Assembly (NCBI RefSeq): GCF_008579165.1
Contig: NZ_BKCN01000023.1
Reading direction: 5' to 3' (one strand)
Origin: Iodidimonas nitroreducens
GTDB lineage: Bacteria; Pseudomonadota; Alphaproteobacteria; Sphingomonadales; Rhodothalassiaceae
DNA: 37,637 nucleotides
The notes under the pieces were generated by a model, which was not told the DNA's origin, did no database searches, and worked only from the letters and a program-made list of their open reading frames with translations. Shown piece after piece: positions 17,393-27,859 of this stretch (its first letter is position 1; every line of letters begins with the position of its first letter). Both the position numbers and the translations under genes were made by a program.

Positions 17393-19549
17393 TTAAACGG
17401 CATTGAGCAGTGAGTCATAAAGTTCCTGTACCGAAGACAAAATGCGTGCAGCGGCATTATATGAATTCTGGTAGATGATCAGATTTGATAGCTCTTCATC
17501 GATATTCACGCCCGAAACCGCCTGTCGGCGCTGATCCAGCTCTGTTTCCAGATTGGCGGTATCTTCGGCAGCGGTGGCGGCGCGATCCGCCATCAGGCCA
17601 AAGGTGCCCAGCACCGCGCCATTAAAGCTTGTTAAGGTGCGCTTCTGGGCTGAAATCTCGCCAGCCTTGTCGGTTGAGATAATGGATGTTTCCAGCTTTT
17701 GAAAATCCAGAACCCCGCTTTGATCCCCCACCGCCAGCGCGACTGCGCCCACCGCCGCCGAAAGATCAAAACGCGCGGTGGCCAGATTGCCCGCATTGCC
17801 ATCCAGCCCCCCCACAAGCTGCATATCTGTTGCGGCTTCGGCCCGAAAGCGGCTGCCAATGCCAAACATTTCAGCAATCGAAATCCCATTGCCCGATGCA
17901 TCGGTTCCATCATTGCGCACCGATAGCACCAGCCCGCTTTGCCCCGGTGCCGGCTGGGTAACAAGGCGGCCATTGCCATCGAGGCTGAAGCTCATCACCC
18001 CATTGAGGCCGGTATTTAATTGGGCAACCAGATCCCCATAGCTGACGGCTGCGGCGGGAGGCGTGGTCGCGGGCGGGATCGATAATTCAAAACTGCGGAT
18101 TTCCTTGCCAAAGCGATCGGTGATCACAAATTCAGCCGTTTCCCCCGGCGTGAAGGGATGGGCATCGGTGGTCTGCACGCCGGTTTCAAACAGGCCCGAC
18201 GAGCGTGCTTCGATCAGATCGTTCATGCCAAAAAAATGCGAAAAGGATCGCCCGCCCCGGTCGCTGGCTGTTGCGGGATCTTCGGTGATAACAACGCCAT
18301 TGCCGGGTGCCGTGGCCGTCAGGCTCATCACCCCATTGGTGAAGCTCAATGTGCCCGCCCCGCCCGCCCCGCCAAGGCCAGTAGGCAAAGGGCCATTCAC
18401 CGCAGTCAGCACATCATTGATGCTGGCATTGGGATTGGCACCAAAATCATAGGTCGTGGTCGCAACGACACGGTTTTGCGCATCCACAATGGCAAAGGTG
18501 GTCTCGCCAGTAAAATTATGGGGGTCCGTGCCATTGAAAGGCGTGGTTTTACCGGTCAGGCTGTTGGGCCCGGGAATGGGGCTGTTTTGATTGTGGATGG
18601 CATTCAACTCATCGGCAACACGCGCCCCCAATTCGCCCAAAGAGACGGATAAATCCACAAGCTGCCCATCACGCATATCCATCAGCCCGCGCAAAGCGCC
18701 TGAGCGAATATCGCCATTGATTGGTCGCGTGGGGCCAGACAATTCCCCCAGGCGCTGATCATAAAATTGCAAGGTGATCGGCGGAAAGGTGCTGGCCGCG
18801 CTCACCCCGCCGGGATTGGTATAATCAAGCTGGAAAAAGCTGGCCCTGTTAATCAATTGGGCCCCGGTGGTGGTGCTCACATCCACCGATCCATCACTGT
18901 TTTCAATGGTTCGGATATCGATATTTTCCGCAATCACATCCAGGGCGGATTGCCGGACATTCTCCAGCCCGCCGGTTTGCCCCCCGAATGACTTTTGTTG
19001 GGCAATCTGCTGATTAAGCTCATGCACCTGACGGATTGCATCATTGATGGCGCCCATCCGCGATTCAATCTCGATGCTGGCATCCTCGCGCAGGCTTTGG
19101 ATCGTATCTGAAATCCGCGAAATTTCGCCGCTATAACCTTGTAATTCTGACAGGAATTGCTGGCGCACCACGGTGTCGGCAGGGGCCTGCGCCAGATCGC
19201 CCAAGGCCGCAAATACCGCGTTCATCCGCCCGGTGAGCGTATTCGCTGAATCCGGCCGCCCCAAAGAAGATTGCAGGCGATCATGAATTGTATTGATGGC
19301 TTCCGTCCGCCCGGTATCAGATCGCGCCCCCAAACTTGCGGTTTCCAAAAAGCGATTGACCACCCGCTCGATAGCCTCGACCTCTACCCCAACCGAGCGA
19401 TCATTTTGAATATCGGCGGCAACGGTCACCCGCTCCCGCGCATAATTGGGGGTATTGACATTGGCGATATTGGTGCCGGTTACCCGCAGGGCTTCCTGGC
19501 TTGCAAACAAGCCGCTCAAGGATGACGAAACAATGGCCCCCAAAGACAT
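17393..19549 (-). CDS. flgK: Flagellar hook-associated protein 1
   Basis: First junction protein of the hook-filament joint, 718 residues. The N-terminus SSSLSGLFASQEALRVTGTNIANVNTPNYARE carries the flagellar rod/hook motif, and the C-terminus has NLIIYQNSYNAAARILSSVQELYDSLLNAV, which is diagnostic. The long middle region (about residues 250-600) is variable and rich in G, T and N, as in other FlgK proteins. The ATG at 19549 is chosen because GGAGGG precedes it; a reading from 19606 would add 19 residues before the conserved MSLGAIVSSS start. It is translated with flgL downstream. Confidence 0.94.
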   Translation of the reverse strand: MSLGAIVSSSLSGLFASQEALRVTGTNIANVNTPNYARERVTVAADIQNDRSVGVEVEAIERVVNRFLETASLGARSDTGRTEAINTIHDRLQSSLGRPDSANTLTGRMNAVFAALGDLAQAPADTVVRQQFLSELQGYSGEISRISDTIQSLREDASIEIESRMGAINDAIRQVHELNQQIAQQKSFGGQTGGLENVRQSALDVIAENIDIRTIENSDGSVDVSTTTGAQLINRASFFQLDYTNPGGVSAASTFPPITLQFYDQRLGELSGPTRPINGDIRSGALRGLMDMRDGQLVDLSVSLGELGARVADELNAIHNQNSPIPGPNSLTGKTTPFNGTDPHNFTGETTFAIVDAQNRVVATTTYDFGANPNASINDVLTAVNGPLPTGLGGAGGAGTLSFTNGVMSLTATAPGNGVVITEDPATASDRGGRSFSHFFGMNDLIEARSSGLFETGVQTTDAHPFTPGETAEFVITDRFGKEIRSFELSIPPATTPPAAAVSYGDLVAQLNTGLNGVMSFSLDGNGRLVTQPAPGQSGLVLSVRNDGTDASGNGISIAEMFGIGSRFRAEAATDMQLVGGLDGNAGNLATARFDLSAAVGAVALAVGDQSGVLDFQKLETSIISTDKAGEISAQKRTLTSFNGAVLGTFGLMADRAATAAEDTANLETELDQRRQAVSGVNIDEELSNLIIYQNSYNAAARILSSVQELYDSLLNAV

Positions 19550-19786
19550 CAGCCAACCCTCCGCACCAAAAGGGATGCAGCCAGATTTTGGATATGAGCA
19601 CGGCAAGTTCTGCCGAACCGGGCTTGCCGATCACCAGCAAGGCCCGATGGCCCTAAATCCCGGCCAAAGGCATCAATTCTAATGGTTTTTCTCTGCTCGA
19701 TCATCGCTCACGACCTTTGCGACTGCATCATGACAGCCAAGTAGAAGCAATGATCGTCCAAATAAGGGCAGAGAGGGAATTGGCGG

Positions 19787-20915
19787 CTAAAGCGCCTTTT
19801 GATAAATGCGGTGGCGCTTATAGGGGGTGGCCCCCATGCGGGTGATCACCGCATTGATGGGGTGATTGTTCTCAAGCGTCCAGCCCAGTTCCACTTCTTC
19901 AAATTTCAATTCGTCCAAAGCCATGGCAATGCGCACGCACATCGCAATCGCCAGCCCCCCATAGCGGCGCTTGCGCTGAATTTCCTTGCGGATGCCCATC
20001 AGGGGCAATTTCGCGGTCACGCATTGATTTCTTTTGATCCGCCACACCAGCTTCAACAGATTGATCGGCCCCAGCCGCCCATCGAAACCGGCGATGGCCT
20101 CATTCAAATTGGGCAGGCAAATGGCAATCCCCATGGGCACGCCATCCACCTCGGTGATCAGGGCAAGCCGAGGCTCCAAAATCATCCGAAATTCTTCGAC
20201 GGCCTTGGCAAATTCCGCATCGGTCCAGGGCACATAGCCCCAATTATCGCTCCAGGCATCATTGAACACACTGCGCACGATGGCCATTTCGTCATCAAGG
20301 CGGCTTTTATCGATCTGCCTGATCCGCACTTCGGGCAGATCCTTGATGATATCATAGCCTTTTTGCGCCCGGGGGGCCAAATCATGGCACAGATAGCGCC
20401 AATTGATGATCTCTTTTACCTGAGAAAAGCCGCAAGCCTCGATCAAACCCGCCTGATAGGGGCGATGATAGGGGGTGAGCATCACCGAATGGGCATCAAA
20501 ACCTTCGCTCATAACGCCAATGTCTTCATTGATACCAAGCTAAAAGGCCCCGCATCTGCCGCATCCCACGCGCCGCGCACCAATCCCCCGCCGCCTTTAA
20601 AAGTGCCTGGGCCACAGCCGGATCATCGATCGTATCGAAAAAACCGAAAAAGCCCGTTTCATCTTGATACACGCGCAAATGTTCATGATCGATCTGCGCC
20701 GAACAGCGCCCCACCATGCGGCCATCAGACCATGCGGTGAACAAGGCCACATCGGCATGAGCGAAAAATGGGTTCTTATCTGGCGACAAACGTTTTCGGA
20801 CCTCCATCCGCAAAGGGCTCACCCAGCCCGGATCGCCGCGATACAATGTTTCTGGAAATTCTATGAAATCTTTCAGCGCCTTGCCGGGTTCAACGGTCCG
20901 AATAGTGATCGTCAT
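19787..20915 (-). CDS. GNAT-fold protein, YghO-like, two base losses
   Basis: A protein of about 376 residues of the YghO-like group in the GNAT acyltransferase superfamily. The N-terminal part MTITIRTVEPGKALKDFIEF to DWCAARGMRQMRG reads in one frame, and the rest from EDIGVMSEGFDAHSVMLTPY to YKRHRIYQKAL in another. Adding one base at the CC of 20535-20536 and one at the GG of 20546-20547 restores RGPFSLGINEDIGVM, the expected family sequence. The C-terminal half holds the acetyltransferase-like region ELGWTLENNHPINAVITRMG. The substrate is unknown; members often sit near lipid or sphingolipid genes, but none is seen here. The ATG at 20915 follows GAGG at nine bases. The gene precedes flgK with a 237-base gap and is probably not part of the flagellar operon. 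Confidence 0.8.
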
Positions 20916-21079
20916 CAGGCGTCGCCTCATCTGCAATCATCTGAAATGAAATGGTCAGGTTCGCTGCCATCGCGGGAAGGCGCCACCCTGCACGAGCAGC
21001 GGGCACAGCGTCCAGACCCAATCTGTCAAGATCGGTCATAATCTTCAAAAAGGATAGATCTGCGGTAAGGTGAGGGGCC

Positions 21080-21700
21080 TCAGGGCCGCGCAACACCGCA
21101 AAAATGATAGCCCAGAATGCGGGGGATACCGGCCAAATAGCCGCGATCGAGCCAATCAAATTCAAAGCCTGCCGTACGCAAAAGCAGATCGGGTCGCCGA
21201 CTGAGATGGCAGCCCCCCGCAATATTTGGCCACAGCCAATGATCGAGCCGTTGCTGCCAGCGCGAAACCGCATCATCCGGCGCGCGGCCATGTTCGGCAA
21301 AATAAAGCCTGCCATCAGGCTTTAAAACCCGGCGCATTTCCCGGATGGCGCGGGCCGGATCGGGAATGGTGCATAAGCTGTAGGTGACCACGATACTATC
21401 AAGGCTGGCCGCATCAAAAGGCAGATTTTCGCCATCCAAGGCCATGATTTCAATGGGAAAACCAAGCCCTGCTGCGCGTTTTTTGGCCCGGCCCAGCATC
21501 GCCCCCGCAGGGTCAACCCCGATGAGATGATCCACTTTTTGCGCATCATAAAAGGGCAGATTATGGCCGGTTCCCAAACCGATTTCGGCCACCCGGCCTG
21601 AGGCCTGCGGGATCAGCCTTTGCCTTTGCGCCTTGATCTGCGGGGCGCCACAGGCACGTTCGATCAGATGCGGCAAAAGATATGTTGCATAAAAACCCAT
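21080..21700 (-). CDS. Class I SAM-dependent methyltransferase (UbiE/METTL7-like)
   Basis: A 206-residue methyltransferase. The AdoMet-binding loop is VAEIGLGTGHNLPFY (motif I, residues 37-51), followed by GVDPAGAML, LDGENLPFDAASLDSIVVTYSLCTIPDP (motifs II-III) and VLKPDGRLYFAEHG. The C-terminal portion WPNIAGGCHLSRRPDLLLRTAGF resembles the group that includes METTL7-type thiol or lipid methyltransferases. The substrate is unknown. The gene starts 86 bases after the M16 protease stop, with an intrinsic terminator between them, so it should have its own promoter. The ribosome binding site is weak (AGAAAGAA). Confidence 0.85.
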   Translation of the reverse strand: MGFYATYLLPHLIERACGAPQIKAQRQRLIPQASGRVAEIGLGTGHNLPFYDAQKVDHLIGVDPAGAMLGRAKKRAAGLGFPIEIMALDGENLPFDAASLDSIVVTYSLCTIPDPARAIREMRRVLKPDGRLYFAEHGRAPDDAVSRWQQRLDHWLWPNIAGGCHLSRRPDLLLRTAGFEFDWLDRGYLAGIPRILGYHFCGVARP

Positions 21701-21725
21701 CGGCTATTCTTTCTGATCCCATAAC

Positions 21726-21770
21726 AAAAACCCCCGGCACCCTTGATAAGGAGACCGGGGGCCCATTTTT
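21726..21770. terminator. Intrinsic terminator downstream of the M16 protease gene
   Basis: CCCCCGG at 21731-21737 pairs with CCGGGGG at 21755-21761, and an inner CCTT/AAGG can extend the stem. On the minus strand the hairpin is followed by TTTTT (complement of 21726-21730), which suits termination after the protease gene stop at 21786. On the plus strand it is followed by a T run at 21766-21771, so it may work in both directions. Confidence 0.85.
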
Positions 21771-21785
21771 TCAGCATCGCGCTAT

Positions 21786-24526
21786 TTAGTTCTGGCCGCC
21801 TTGGACGATCACCTCACCCAAATCAAGGGCACGGATTTCATCCTCGATCTTAGCCCGATCCCCAATCACCATCCACACCAGTTGATCAGGGTGCAGAACC
21901 TGATTGGCGGCTTGCTCGATTGCCGCAAGATCAAGCTGTTCATAGCGCTGCTTGAGGCTTTCCTCATAATCAAGCGCCCGACCAAAACGGGCATTGGCAA
22001 GCATCGCCCCCAAAACATCCCGCGCGGTTTCAAACTGACCGGGCAGGCTGCGCACATTATTGCGCACCGCCATCACCAGTTCATCCTCGGTCGCAGGCTT
22101 ATCGCCGGTGATGGCTTTTAATTCCACCACCAGTTCCGCCATGGACAGCGCCGTTTTATCGGTTTGCACTGGCGCATAAACAAAGAAAGGCCGCTGCCCA
22201 CGGGCATCCTGCATGAAGGTATAGGCGCCATAGGCCCAGCCTTTTTCTTCCCGCAGGTTCATATTCACCCGCGCTGTGAATTGGCCGCCCAGAATATCGT
22301 TCATCGTGGTGATGGCGATATTGTTTTCAGCCCCGGTTGCGGGTGCCAGATGGCCCGCAAGGATCAGAGATTGCGGCGAACCCGGGCGATCAACGATGAT
22401 GATCTTGCCGGTTTTTGGCAAATCCACCTGATCGATGGCTTTTTCAGGCGCCTTGGCCCCTGTGGCTTTCCAATCGCCAAAGGCTTTTTCCAGAATGGGC
22501 TTGATGTCCGCCATGGTGCTATCCCCCACAACGAAAATCCTGGCATTATCGGGCCGCAACCAGCTTTGGTGATAGGCGATCAGATCATCACGGCTGATCG
22601 ATGCCACCGATTGAAGCGTGCCAGACCCGGTGAAGGGAATACCATAGGCATGATCATCACCATAAAGGATCGGAGGCAATTGCCGCAAAGCGATAGACAC
22701 CGGCTGGCTTTCTTCCTGCCGGATCCGGGCCAGCCTTTGCTGACGCAAGCGTTCCAGTTCGGTCGCGGAAAAAGCCGGATTGCGCACCACATCGGCCAGA
22801 ATATCCACCGAACCCGCCAATTCCGTTTTGAGGGCATTGAGCGCCACGGTTGAAACATCGAGATTGGAGCCGGTATTTAATTGGGCACCCAATGATTCCA
22901 GTTCTTCCGCGATCTTGAGCGCCGAGCGCTTTTTCGTGCCTTCATCAAGCATTTCAAGGGTCAGAGACGCACTGCCCAGCTTCAGGCCCCGATCCGCCGC
23001 AAACCCGGCATCAAACATCACCGATATATTGACGATAGGAACTGTGGCGCGATTGGCCAGAACCACTTCGATCCCATTGGAAAGGGTTGCGGTTTCGATG
23101 GCGGGGAAATCAAGCTCGGGGCTTTCATCCACACCCGGCAATCCTCCCGTGCGATCGATTCCACCGGCTGCTGCCGTAAATTCACCAAAGGGGGTGACTT
23201 CAAGCTGATAATGATGACGCGACAGCCATTGGGCGGATTGCGTTTTGACATCATTGATCGAAGCCCCGGCAATGCGCTGCAGCCGGGTTTTGTAAAAGCC
23301 CGGATCGCCGGCATAAAGCGCGCCTTCAGCCAAAGTCACAGCCTTGCCGCCAAAACCGCCAACCTTTTCCAAGGCCCGCACATCTTCACCGATGAGGCCG
23401 ATCTGGGCCCGCTCCAATTCAGCCTTGGTCGGACCTTTAGCCAGAAAATCGGCAACCACCTGATCGATGCGGCTGCTGACTTCGGCAACAGATTCGCCAT
23501 CTTTCACATCCGCCTGAATGAAAAACAGGTCGATAATTCAAAGGGAAACAAACCCACCTGAATATTGGTGGCAATCTGGCGATCATAGGCAAGATCGCGG
23601 TAAAGGCGCGAGGTTTTGCCGCCGCCCAGAATTTCCGCCGCCACATCGAGTACGGCAGCAGATTGCGTGGTCCGCCCCGGCACCGCCCACACCCGATAGA
23701 CACGGGCCTGAGGCACACGATCTTCCATCACTTCGCGGACATTCGAGTTGAGTTCAGGAATTGCGGCCTTGGCCTGGCTCAAAGGCGGCCCGGCGGGAAT
23801 ATCGCCGAAATACCGGGTCACCAGATCGCGGGCCTGAGCCACATTAATATCGCCCGCCAAAACCAGCACGGAATTATTCGGGCCATAATAGGTTTTGAAC
23901 CATTCCTTCACATCATCCAAAGAGGCCGCATCGAGATCTGCCATCGATCCGATGGTGGAATGATGATAGGGATGGCCAACTGGAAACACGCCTTTTTGCA
24001 AAGCTTCAAAGGCCCGCCCATAGGGCTGATTTTCGCCTTGGCGCTTTTCATTTTGCACCACACCGCGCTGATTATCGAGCTTTTCCTGTGTCACCGCGCC
24101 GAGCAGATGGCCCATGCGATCCGATTCCAGAAACAAAGCCCGCTCCAGCGCAGGCGTTGGCACCGTTTCGAAATAATTGGTGCGATCAAGCCATGTGGTG
24201 CCATTGATATCGGTCACCCCCACTTCTTGCAATGGCTCGAAGAATTCGCCGTCATAATTTTCAGAGCCATTGAACATCAGATGTTCGAACAAATGGGCAA
24301 AGCCGGTTTTTCCAACCGGTTCATTCTTTGAACCCACATGATACCAGACAGAAACCGCCACAACCGGCGCTTTTCTATCTTCATGCACAACGACCCGCAG
24401 GCCATTTTCAAGCGTAAAACTTTCATAAGGGATATCGACGGCTGGCATCTCAACAGCCAGCGCCGCCCCCCCAAAACAAAAAGACGCTGCGATCAGCGCC
24501 CGTTTCAAGAATCCAGGAAATGTCAT
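21786..24526 (-). CDS. M16 family zinc metalloprotease (two-domain), secreted, one frameshift
   Basis: Periplasmic-type insulinase/pitrilysin family peptidase. A signal peptide spans about residues 1-24 (FLKRALIAASFCFGGAALA). The inverted zinc motif HLFEH is at residues 78-82, within GKTGFAHLFEHLMFNG, and the second M16 repeat follows from about residue 510 (IETATLSNGIEVVLANRATV) without an HxxEH, as usual in two-domain members. The frame breaks at the GG of 23528-23529. One added base joins VGLFPFELST to LFFIQADVKDGES. The restored length is 913 residues, normal for fused M16 proteases. AGAGGGG precedes the ATG at 24526. The gene follows hutG on the same strand after 126 bases and ends in a strong terminator. 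Substrate unknown. Confidence 0.92.
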
Positions 24527-24563
24527 GAATGACCCCTCTTTTTGGCAGCCCCATTGGGTTTTT

Positions 24564-24597
24564 GCAGAGTTGCGAATAAAGTGATTTTATTCTCTGC
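24564..24597. other. Bulged hairpin between hutG and the M16 protease gene
   Basis: GCAGAG with AATAAA on one side pairs with TTTATT and CTCTGC on the other, leaving a five-base bulge. The element lies in the leader of the protease gene, about 40 bases before its ATG. No T-tract follows on the minus strand, so it is not an intrinsic terminator. It could shape the 5' untranslated region or be incidental. Confidence 0.35.
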
Positions 24598-24652
24598 TAA
24601 CGGGATGATGACTATATTTGGCTGATATAATCAACCCCCCTCATCGAATAAT

Positions 24653-25591
24653 TTAACAATCCGTAACCATTCTGTGTCGCAAGCCATAGCCCATCAGAAT
24701 TTCCGCCATCCAGCGGGCCGCCACCAGGGCTGTGATGTCGCTCATATCAAGGGCAGGATCAAATTCGCACAGATCCACCATCGCCACTTTGGGATGCCGG
24801 GCAATCTGGCAGGCGGCGGCGAAAAAATCATGGGCCGATACCCCGCCCGGGCGGGCACCGGGGGCACCGGGGGCTTCATGGCGGGCGATCACATCAATGT
24901 CGAAATCCACATAAATCACGTCCACCCGCTCTTGCAATCCGGCCAAAGCCGCATCGATAGAGGCCGCCAACCCCCGCTCCATCACCCGGGCCATGGGATA
25001 CACAGCAATGCCTGCCTGCCGCGCCTTATCGGCCATGCGTTTGGTATTGGCAAAAGGCTGCAGGCCGATCTGAGCGATCTGGTTACCGGGCAGCCCATCA
25101 TCAAGCAAACCCTGCACCGGATTGCCATTATTGAGGCCGCAATCGGTATCGCGCAGATCGAAATGGGCATCCAATGTCAACAGCCCCACCCGATCAAGAC
25201 CCAAACCCCGGGCTTTTGCCAATCCCGCAAGGGCTGGCCGGGTGATGGCATTATTGCCGCCGAGCACGAGCGTCAGATCGCGCTTATGCGCCAGTTCGGC
25301 CAGCCTGTCGGCGATGGGTTGATAGGCCTCAGCCGGGCTCATCGCCTTCAGCATCAGATCGCCGCCATCCAATATCTTCAGATGATCAAGGGAAAGATCA
25401 CGCTCCAGATCATAGGTGGATAGCCGCAAAAGCGCTTTCCGCACCACCGATGGCGCCAGATCGCAGCGCCCGGGGGTGAGGGATTTTTCCCCCAAAGGCA
25501 GCCCTAATAGGGCGATGGAGGCATGGGGATCATCCCCCAATAAAGACGCCACAGACCGCCATGACCGGCATTCCGATTGATCCGACATCAT
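24653..25591 (-). CDS. hutG: Formimidoylglutamase (arginase/ureohydrolase family)
   Basis: Last step of histidine degradation: N-formimidoyl-glutamate to glutamate and formamide. The 312-residue ureohydrolase fold shows DAHFDLRD at 141-148 and DFDIDVIAR at 229-237, the manganese-binding clusters. The first conserved cluster reads GGNN at 111-114 where arginases have GGDH, so an Asn replaces the usual metal-binding His; some HutG-type ureohydrolases vary here. The sequence GLNNGNPVQGLLDDGLPGNQIAQIGLQPFANT recalls actinobacterial HutG. Start choice: ATG at 25591 with AAAGGGG eight bases upstream; ATGs at 25588 and 25621 are alternatives. It is divergent from hutI and shares a putative HutC operator with it. 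Other ureohydrolases are possible, but the hut context is strong. Confidence 0.87.
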   Translation of the reverse strand: MMSDQSECRSWRSVASLLGDDPHASIALLGLPLGEKSLTPGRCDLAPSVVRKALLRLSTYDLERDLSLDHLKILDGGDLMLKAMSPAEAYQPIADRLAELAHKRDLTLVLGGNNAITRPALAGLAKARGLGLDRVGLLTLDAHFDLRDTDCGLNNGNPVQGLLDDGLPGNQIAQIGLQPFANTKRMADKARQAGIAVYPMARVMERGLAASIDAALAGLQERVDVIYVDFDIDVIARHEAPGAPGARPGGVSAHDFFAAACQIARHPKVAMVDLCEFDPALDMSDITALVAARWMAEILMGYGLRHRMVTDC

Positions 25592-25639
25592 CCCCTTATC
25601 CCCTTTCGATGCTTGCATCATCCGCCTGTTTCACCCAAG

Positions 25640-25650
25640 CTGTATAGATT
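25640..25650. promoter_or_regulatory. Putative HutC operator, hutG-hutI intergenic region
   Basis: CTGTATAGATT lies between the divergent hutG and hutI starts. The same 11 bases occur inverted upstream of hutU at 27865-27875. The core GTATAGAT fits the GT-N-TA-N-AC pattern of HutC-subfamily GntR regulators with one deviation. A TATTAT at 25650-25655 may be the -10 of hutI, which would put the operator inside the promoter and allow repression of both directions. Confidence 0.65.
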
Positions 25651-25685
25651 ATTATCGTGAAACAGAGAAGGTGCATCCCTTTCCG

Positions 25686-27004
25686 ATGTGGGACAGACTT
25701 TATCATCACTGTCATCTCGCCAGCATGGACCCGGCGCGCATCCGTGAAACAGGTGCCGAAGAGGCAGATGATTTTGCGATCATCCCCGATGCCGCCATTG
25801 CGATCGAGGGGAGCAGAATCCGTTGGCTCGGGCCGCGCAAAAATCTTCCCCAAAGTCCGGAAAAGCTGGCCCGCCAGATCATCGCCTGTGATGGGCGCTG
25901 GATCACCCCGGCGCTGATCGATTGCCACACCCATCTCATTTTTGGCGGCAACCGGGTTGCGGAATTTAATCTCAGGCTCAAGGGCATCCCCTATGCCGAA
26001 ATTGCCAAACAAGGGGGTGGCATTGCCGCCACCGTGCGCGCCACCCGTTCGGCCACTGAGGAAACACTTTTGGCATCAGCGCTTCAAAGGCTCGATCTGA
26101 TGCAGGCCGAAGGTTTGGGCACTATCGAGATCAAATCCGGCTATGGGCTTGATCGCGAAAACGAACTGAAAATGCTGCGGGTAATGGATCGCATCCAAAA
26201 TGCCCGCCCGATACGGGTCAGCCGCAGCTTTCTGGGGGCCCATGCCCTGCCGCCGGATCATGATGGCGATCATGACAGCTATATCGATTGGCTGTGTGAC
26301 GAGATGATCCCCCTGATCGCCGCCGAGCAGCTTGCCGATGCGGTGGATGGTTTTTGCGAAAGCATCGGCTTTTCCCCGGGGCAGATTGATCGGCTTTTTC
26401 GCCGTGCCCGCGCCCATGGTCTGGCGGTCAGGCTGCATGCCGAACAATTAAGCCATCAGGCGGTGCCGCCCTTGCTGCCCGCCATGGGGCGCTTTCAGCC
26501 GATCATCTGGAATATCTCAAGGATGAGGATGCCAAAGCTTTGGCCGAGGCTGGCACGGTGGCGGTTTTGCTGCCCGGGGCCTTTTATACCCTGCGCGAAA
26601 CCCGCCTGCCGCCCATTGCTGCGTTGAAGCGCCATGGCGTGCCGATGGCCATCGCATCGGATTGCAATCCCGGTTCCTCGCCGCTGCTGTCACCCCTGAT
26701 CACCCTGAACATGGCCACAACACTGTTTCAGCTTAGCCCCGCCGATGCCCTGGCCGGAATGACCCGACAGGCCGCCCGGGCCCTTGGCCTTCAGCATGAA
26801 ACCGGGATGCTGCGCGAAGGCTTCAGCGCTGATCTGGCGATCTGGACCATCGGCCACCCGGCGGAATTGAGTTATTGGATTGGCGCAAGCCCCCTTCATG
26901 CTATGGTGCTGCGGGGGGAAGCATCTGATGGGTTTTTAAAGCCAATCAAATGGCATCGGGATCGGTTTGGTAAAACCATCAGAAAAAGAATGAGGGGGGC
27001 ATGA
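25686..27004 (+). CDS. hutI: Imidazolonepropionase, one frameshift
   Basis: Third step of histidine degradation: imidazolonepropionate to N-formimidoyl-glutamate. Amidohydrolase fold with the metal motif DCHTHLIFGG, the substrate loop EIAKQGGGIAATVRATR, GTIEIKSGYGLD, FLGAHALPPD and RLHAEQLSHQ. The frame breaks at the GG of 26459-26460. One added G gives LSHQGGAALAARHGALSADHLEYL, which continues to LLPGAFYTLRETRLPP, SDCNPGSSP and the stop at 27004. Restored length is about 439 residues, slightly long. The start is uncertain: ATG at 25686 (MWDRLYHHCHLASM, the usual family opening) has GAGAAGG 14 bases upstream, and a GTG at 25671 is the alternative. hutC follows after 61 bases. Confidence 0.93.
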
Positions 27005-27065
27005 CAAAATCTTCAGCCTATCGATACCGGTTCATCCTGTGCCACCTGCCATCAGGAATGGCCCG

Positions 27066-27791
27066 ATGATTGCGAAAAAAGCCCTGCCCTCCGCGCAACC
27101 GCTTTATAAAATGGTCAAGGCGCATGTGCTGTCGATGATCGAGGATGGCCGCCTGAAAGCCAATGATCGCGCCCCTTCGGAAAGCGAACTGGTGCAATCC
27201 CTTGGGGTTTCGCGGATGACCGCGAACCGGGCCTTGAAGGAATTGAGCGAAGCCGGATTTGTCACACGCGTTCCCGGCCTAGGCACCTTTGTTGCCGAAC
27301 GCCGGACCCATGGCACCCTGCTCACCATCCGCGATATTGCCGATGAACTCTCCGAAGGCGGCAATCAGCATCATGCCAGGGTGTTGCGCCAGATAAAAGA
27401 GCCCGCCAGCGAGACAATTGCCGCACGCTTTCGCATGGCCGTGGGCAGCCCCTTGTTTCATGCCGAAATCCTGCATCTGCAAAATGATCAGCCGATCTTA
27501 CTGGAAGATCGCTATGTACAGCCGCAGATCGCCCCTGATTATCTGAGCCTCGATCTCGAAAAAATGACCTCTTATCGCTATCTGGTCGATGTTGCTCCTT
27601 TGCAGGAAGTGGAGCATCGCATCAGTGCGATCCCGGCCAGCGATGATCTGCGCCTGCTTTTGGCTCTTGCCCCCAATGAGCCCTGCCTGCTGATCCGCCG
27701 CCGCACATGGACAGGGGGCATGGTGGCCTCCTGTGTCGATCTTATCCATGCCGGATCGCGCTATGATATCACCGGCCGCTTCAAGCCGTAA
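27066..27791 (+). CDS. hutC: Histidine utilisation repressor, GntR family
   Basis: GntR/HutC regulator of 241 residues. The N-terminal winged helix-turn-helix is at about residues 10-80 (PLYKMVKAHVLSMIEDGRLK, PSESELVQSLGVSRMTANRAL, GFVTRVPGLGTFVAE), followed by a UTRA effector domain with LEDRYVQPQIAPDYLSLDL, RYLVDVAPLQEVEHRISAIPA and LLIRRRTWTGGMVASCVDLIHAGSRY. The family is known to repress hut genes and release DNA on binding urocanate. The ATG at 27066 has AGGA about eight bases upstream; a GTG at 27039 is less likely. It lies between hutI and hutU, so it is probably autoregulated through the operator upstream of hutI. Confidence 0.93.
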   Translation: MIAKKALPSAQPLYKMVKAHVLSMIEDGRLKANDRAPSESELVQSLGVSRMTANRALKELSEAGFVTRVPGLGTFVAERRTHGTLLTIRDIADELSEGGNQHHARVLRQIKEPASETIAARFRMAVGSPLFHAEILHLQNDQPILLEDRYVQPQIAPDYLSLDLEKMTSYRYLVDVAPLQEVEHRISAIPASDDLRLLLALAPNEPCLLIRRRTWTGGMVASCVDLIHAGSRYDITGRFKP

Positions 27792-27859
27792 TGGGCCCCT
27801 GAACCTTTCCATGATGCGCCGCTAAAGCATTTGTGACCCTACCCCAATTTATAAAACTC

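Noticed and set aside
16476..17396. Long open frame antisense to flgL (306 codons)
   Set aside because: It mirrors the codon bias of flgL, has no family resemblance and no ribosome binding site; flgL is certain.
21786..24526. Two separate M16 genes in tandem, as in some two-subunit systems
   Set aside because: The second frame begins mid-domain at MKDGESVAEV and joins the first exactly after one added base, so this is one two-domain protein.
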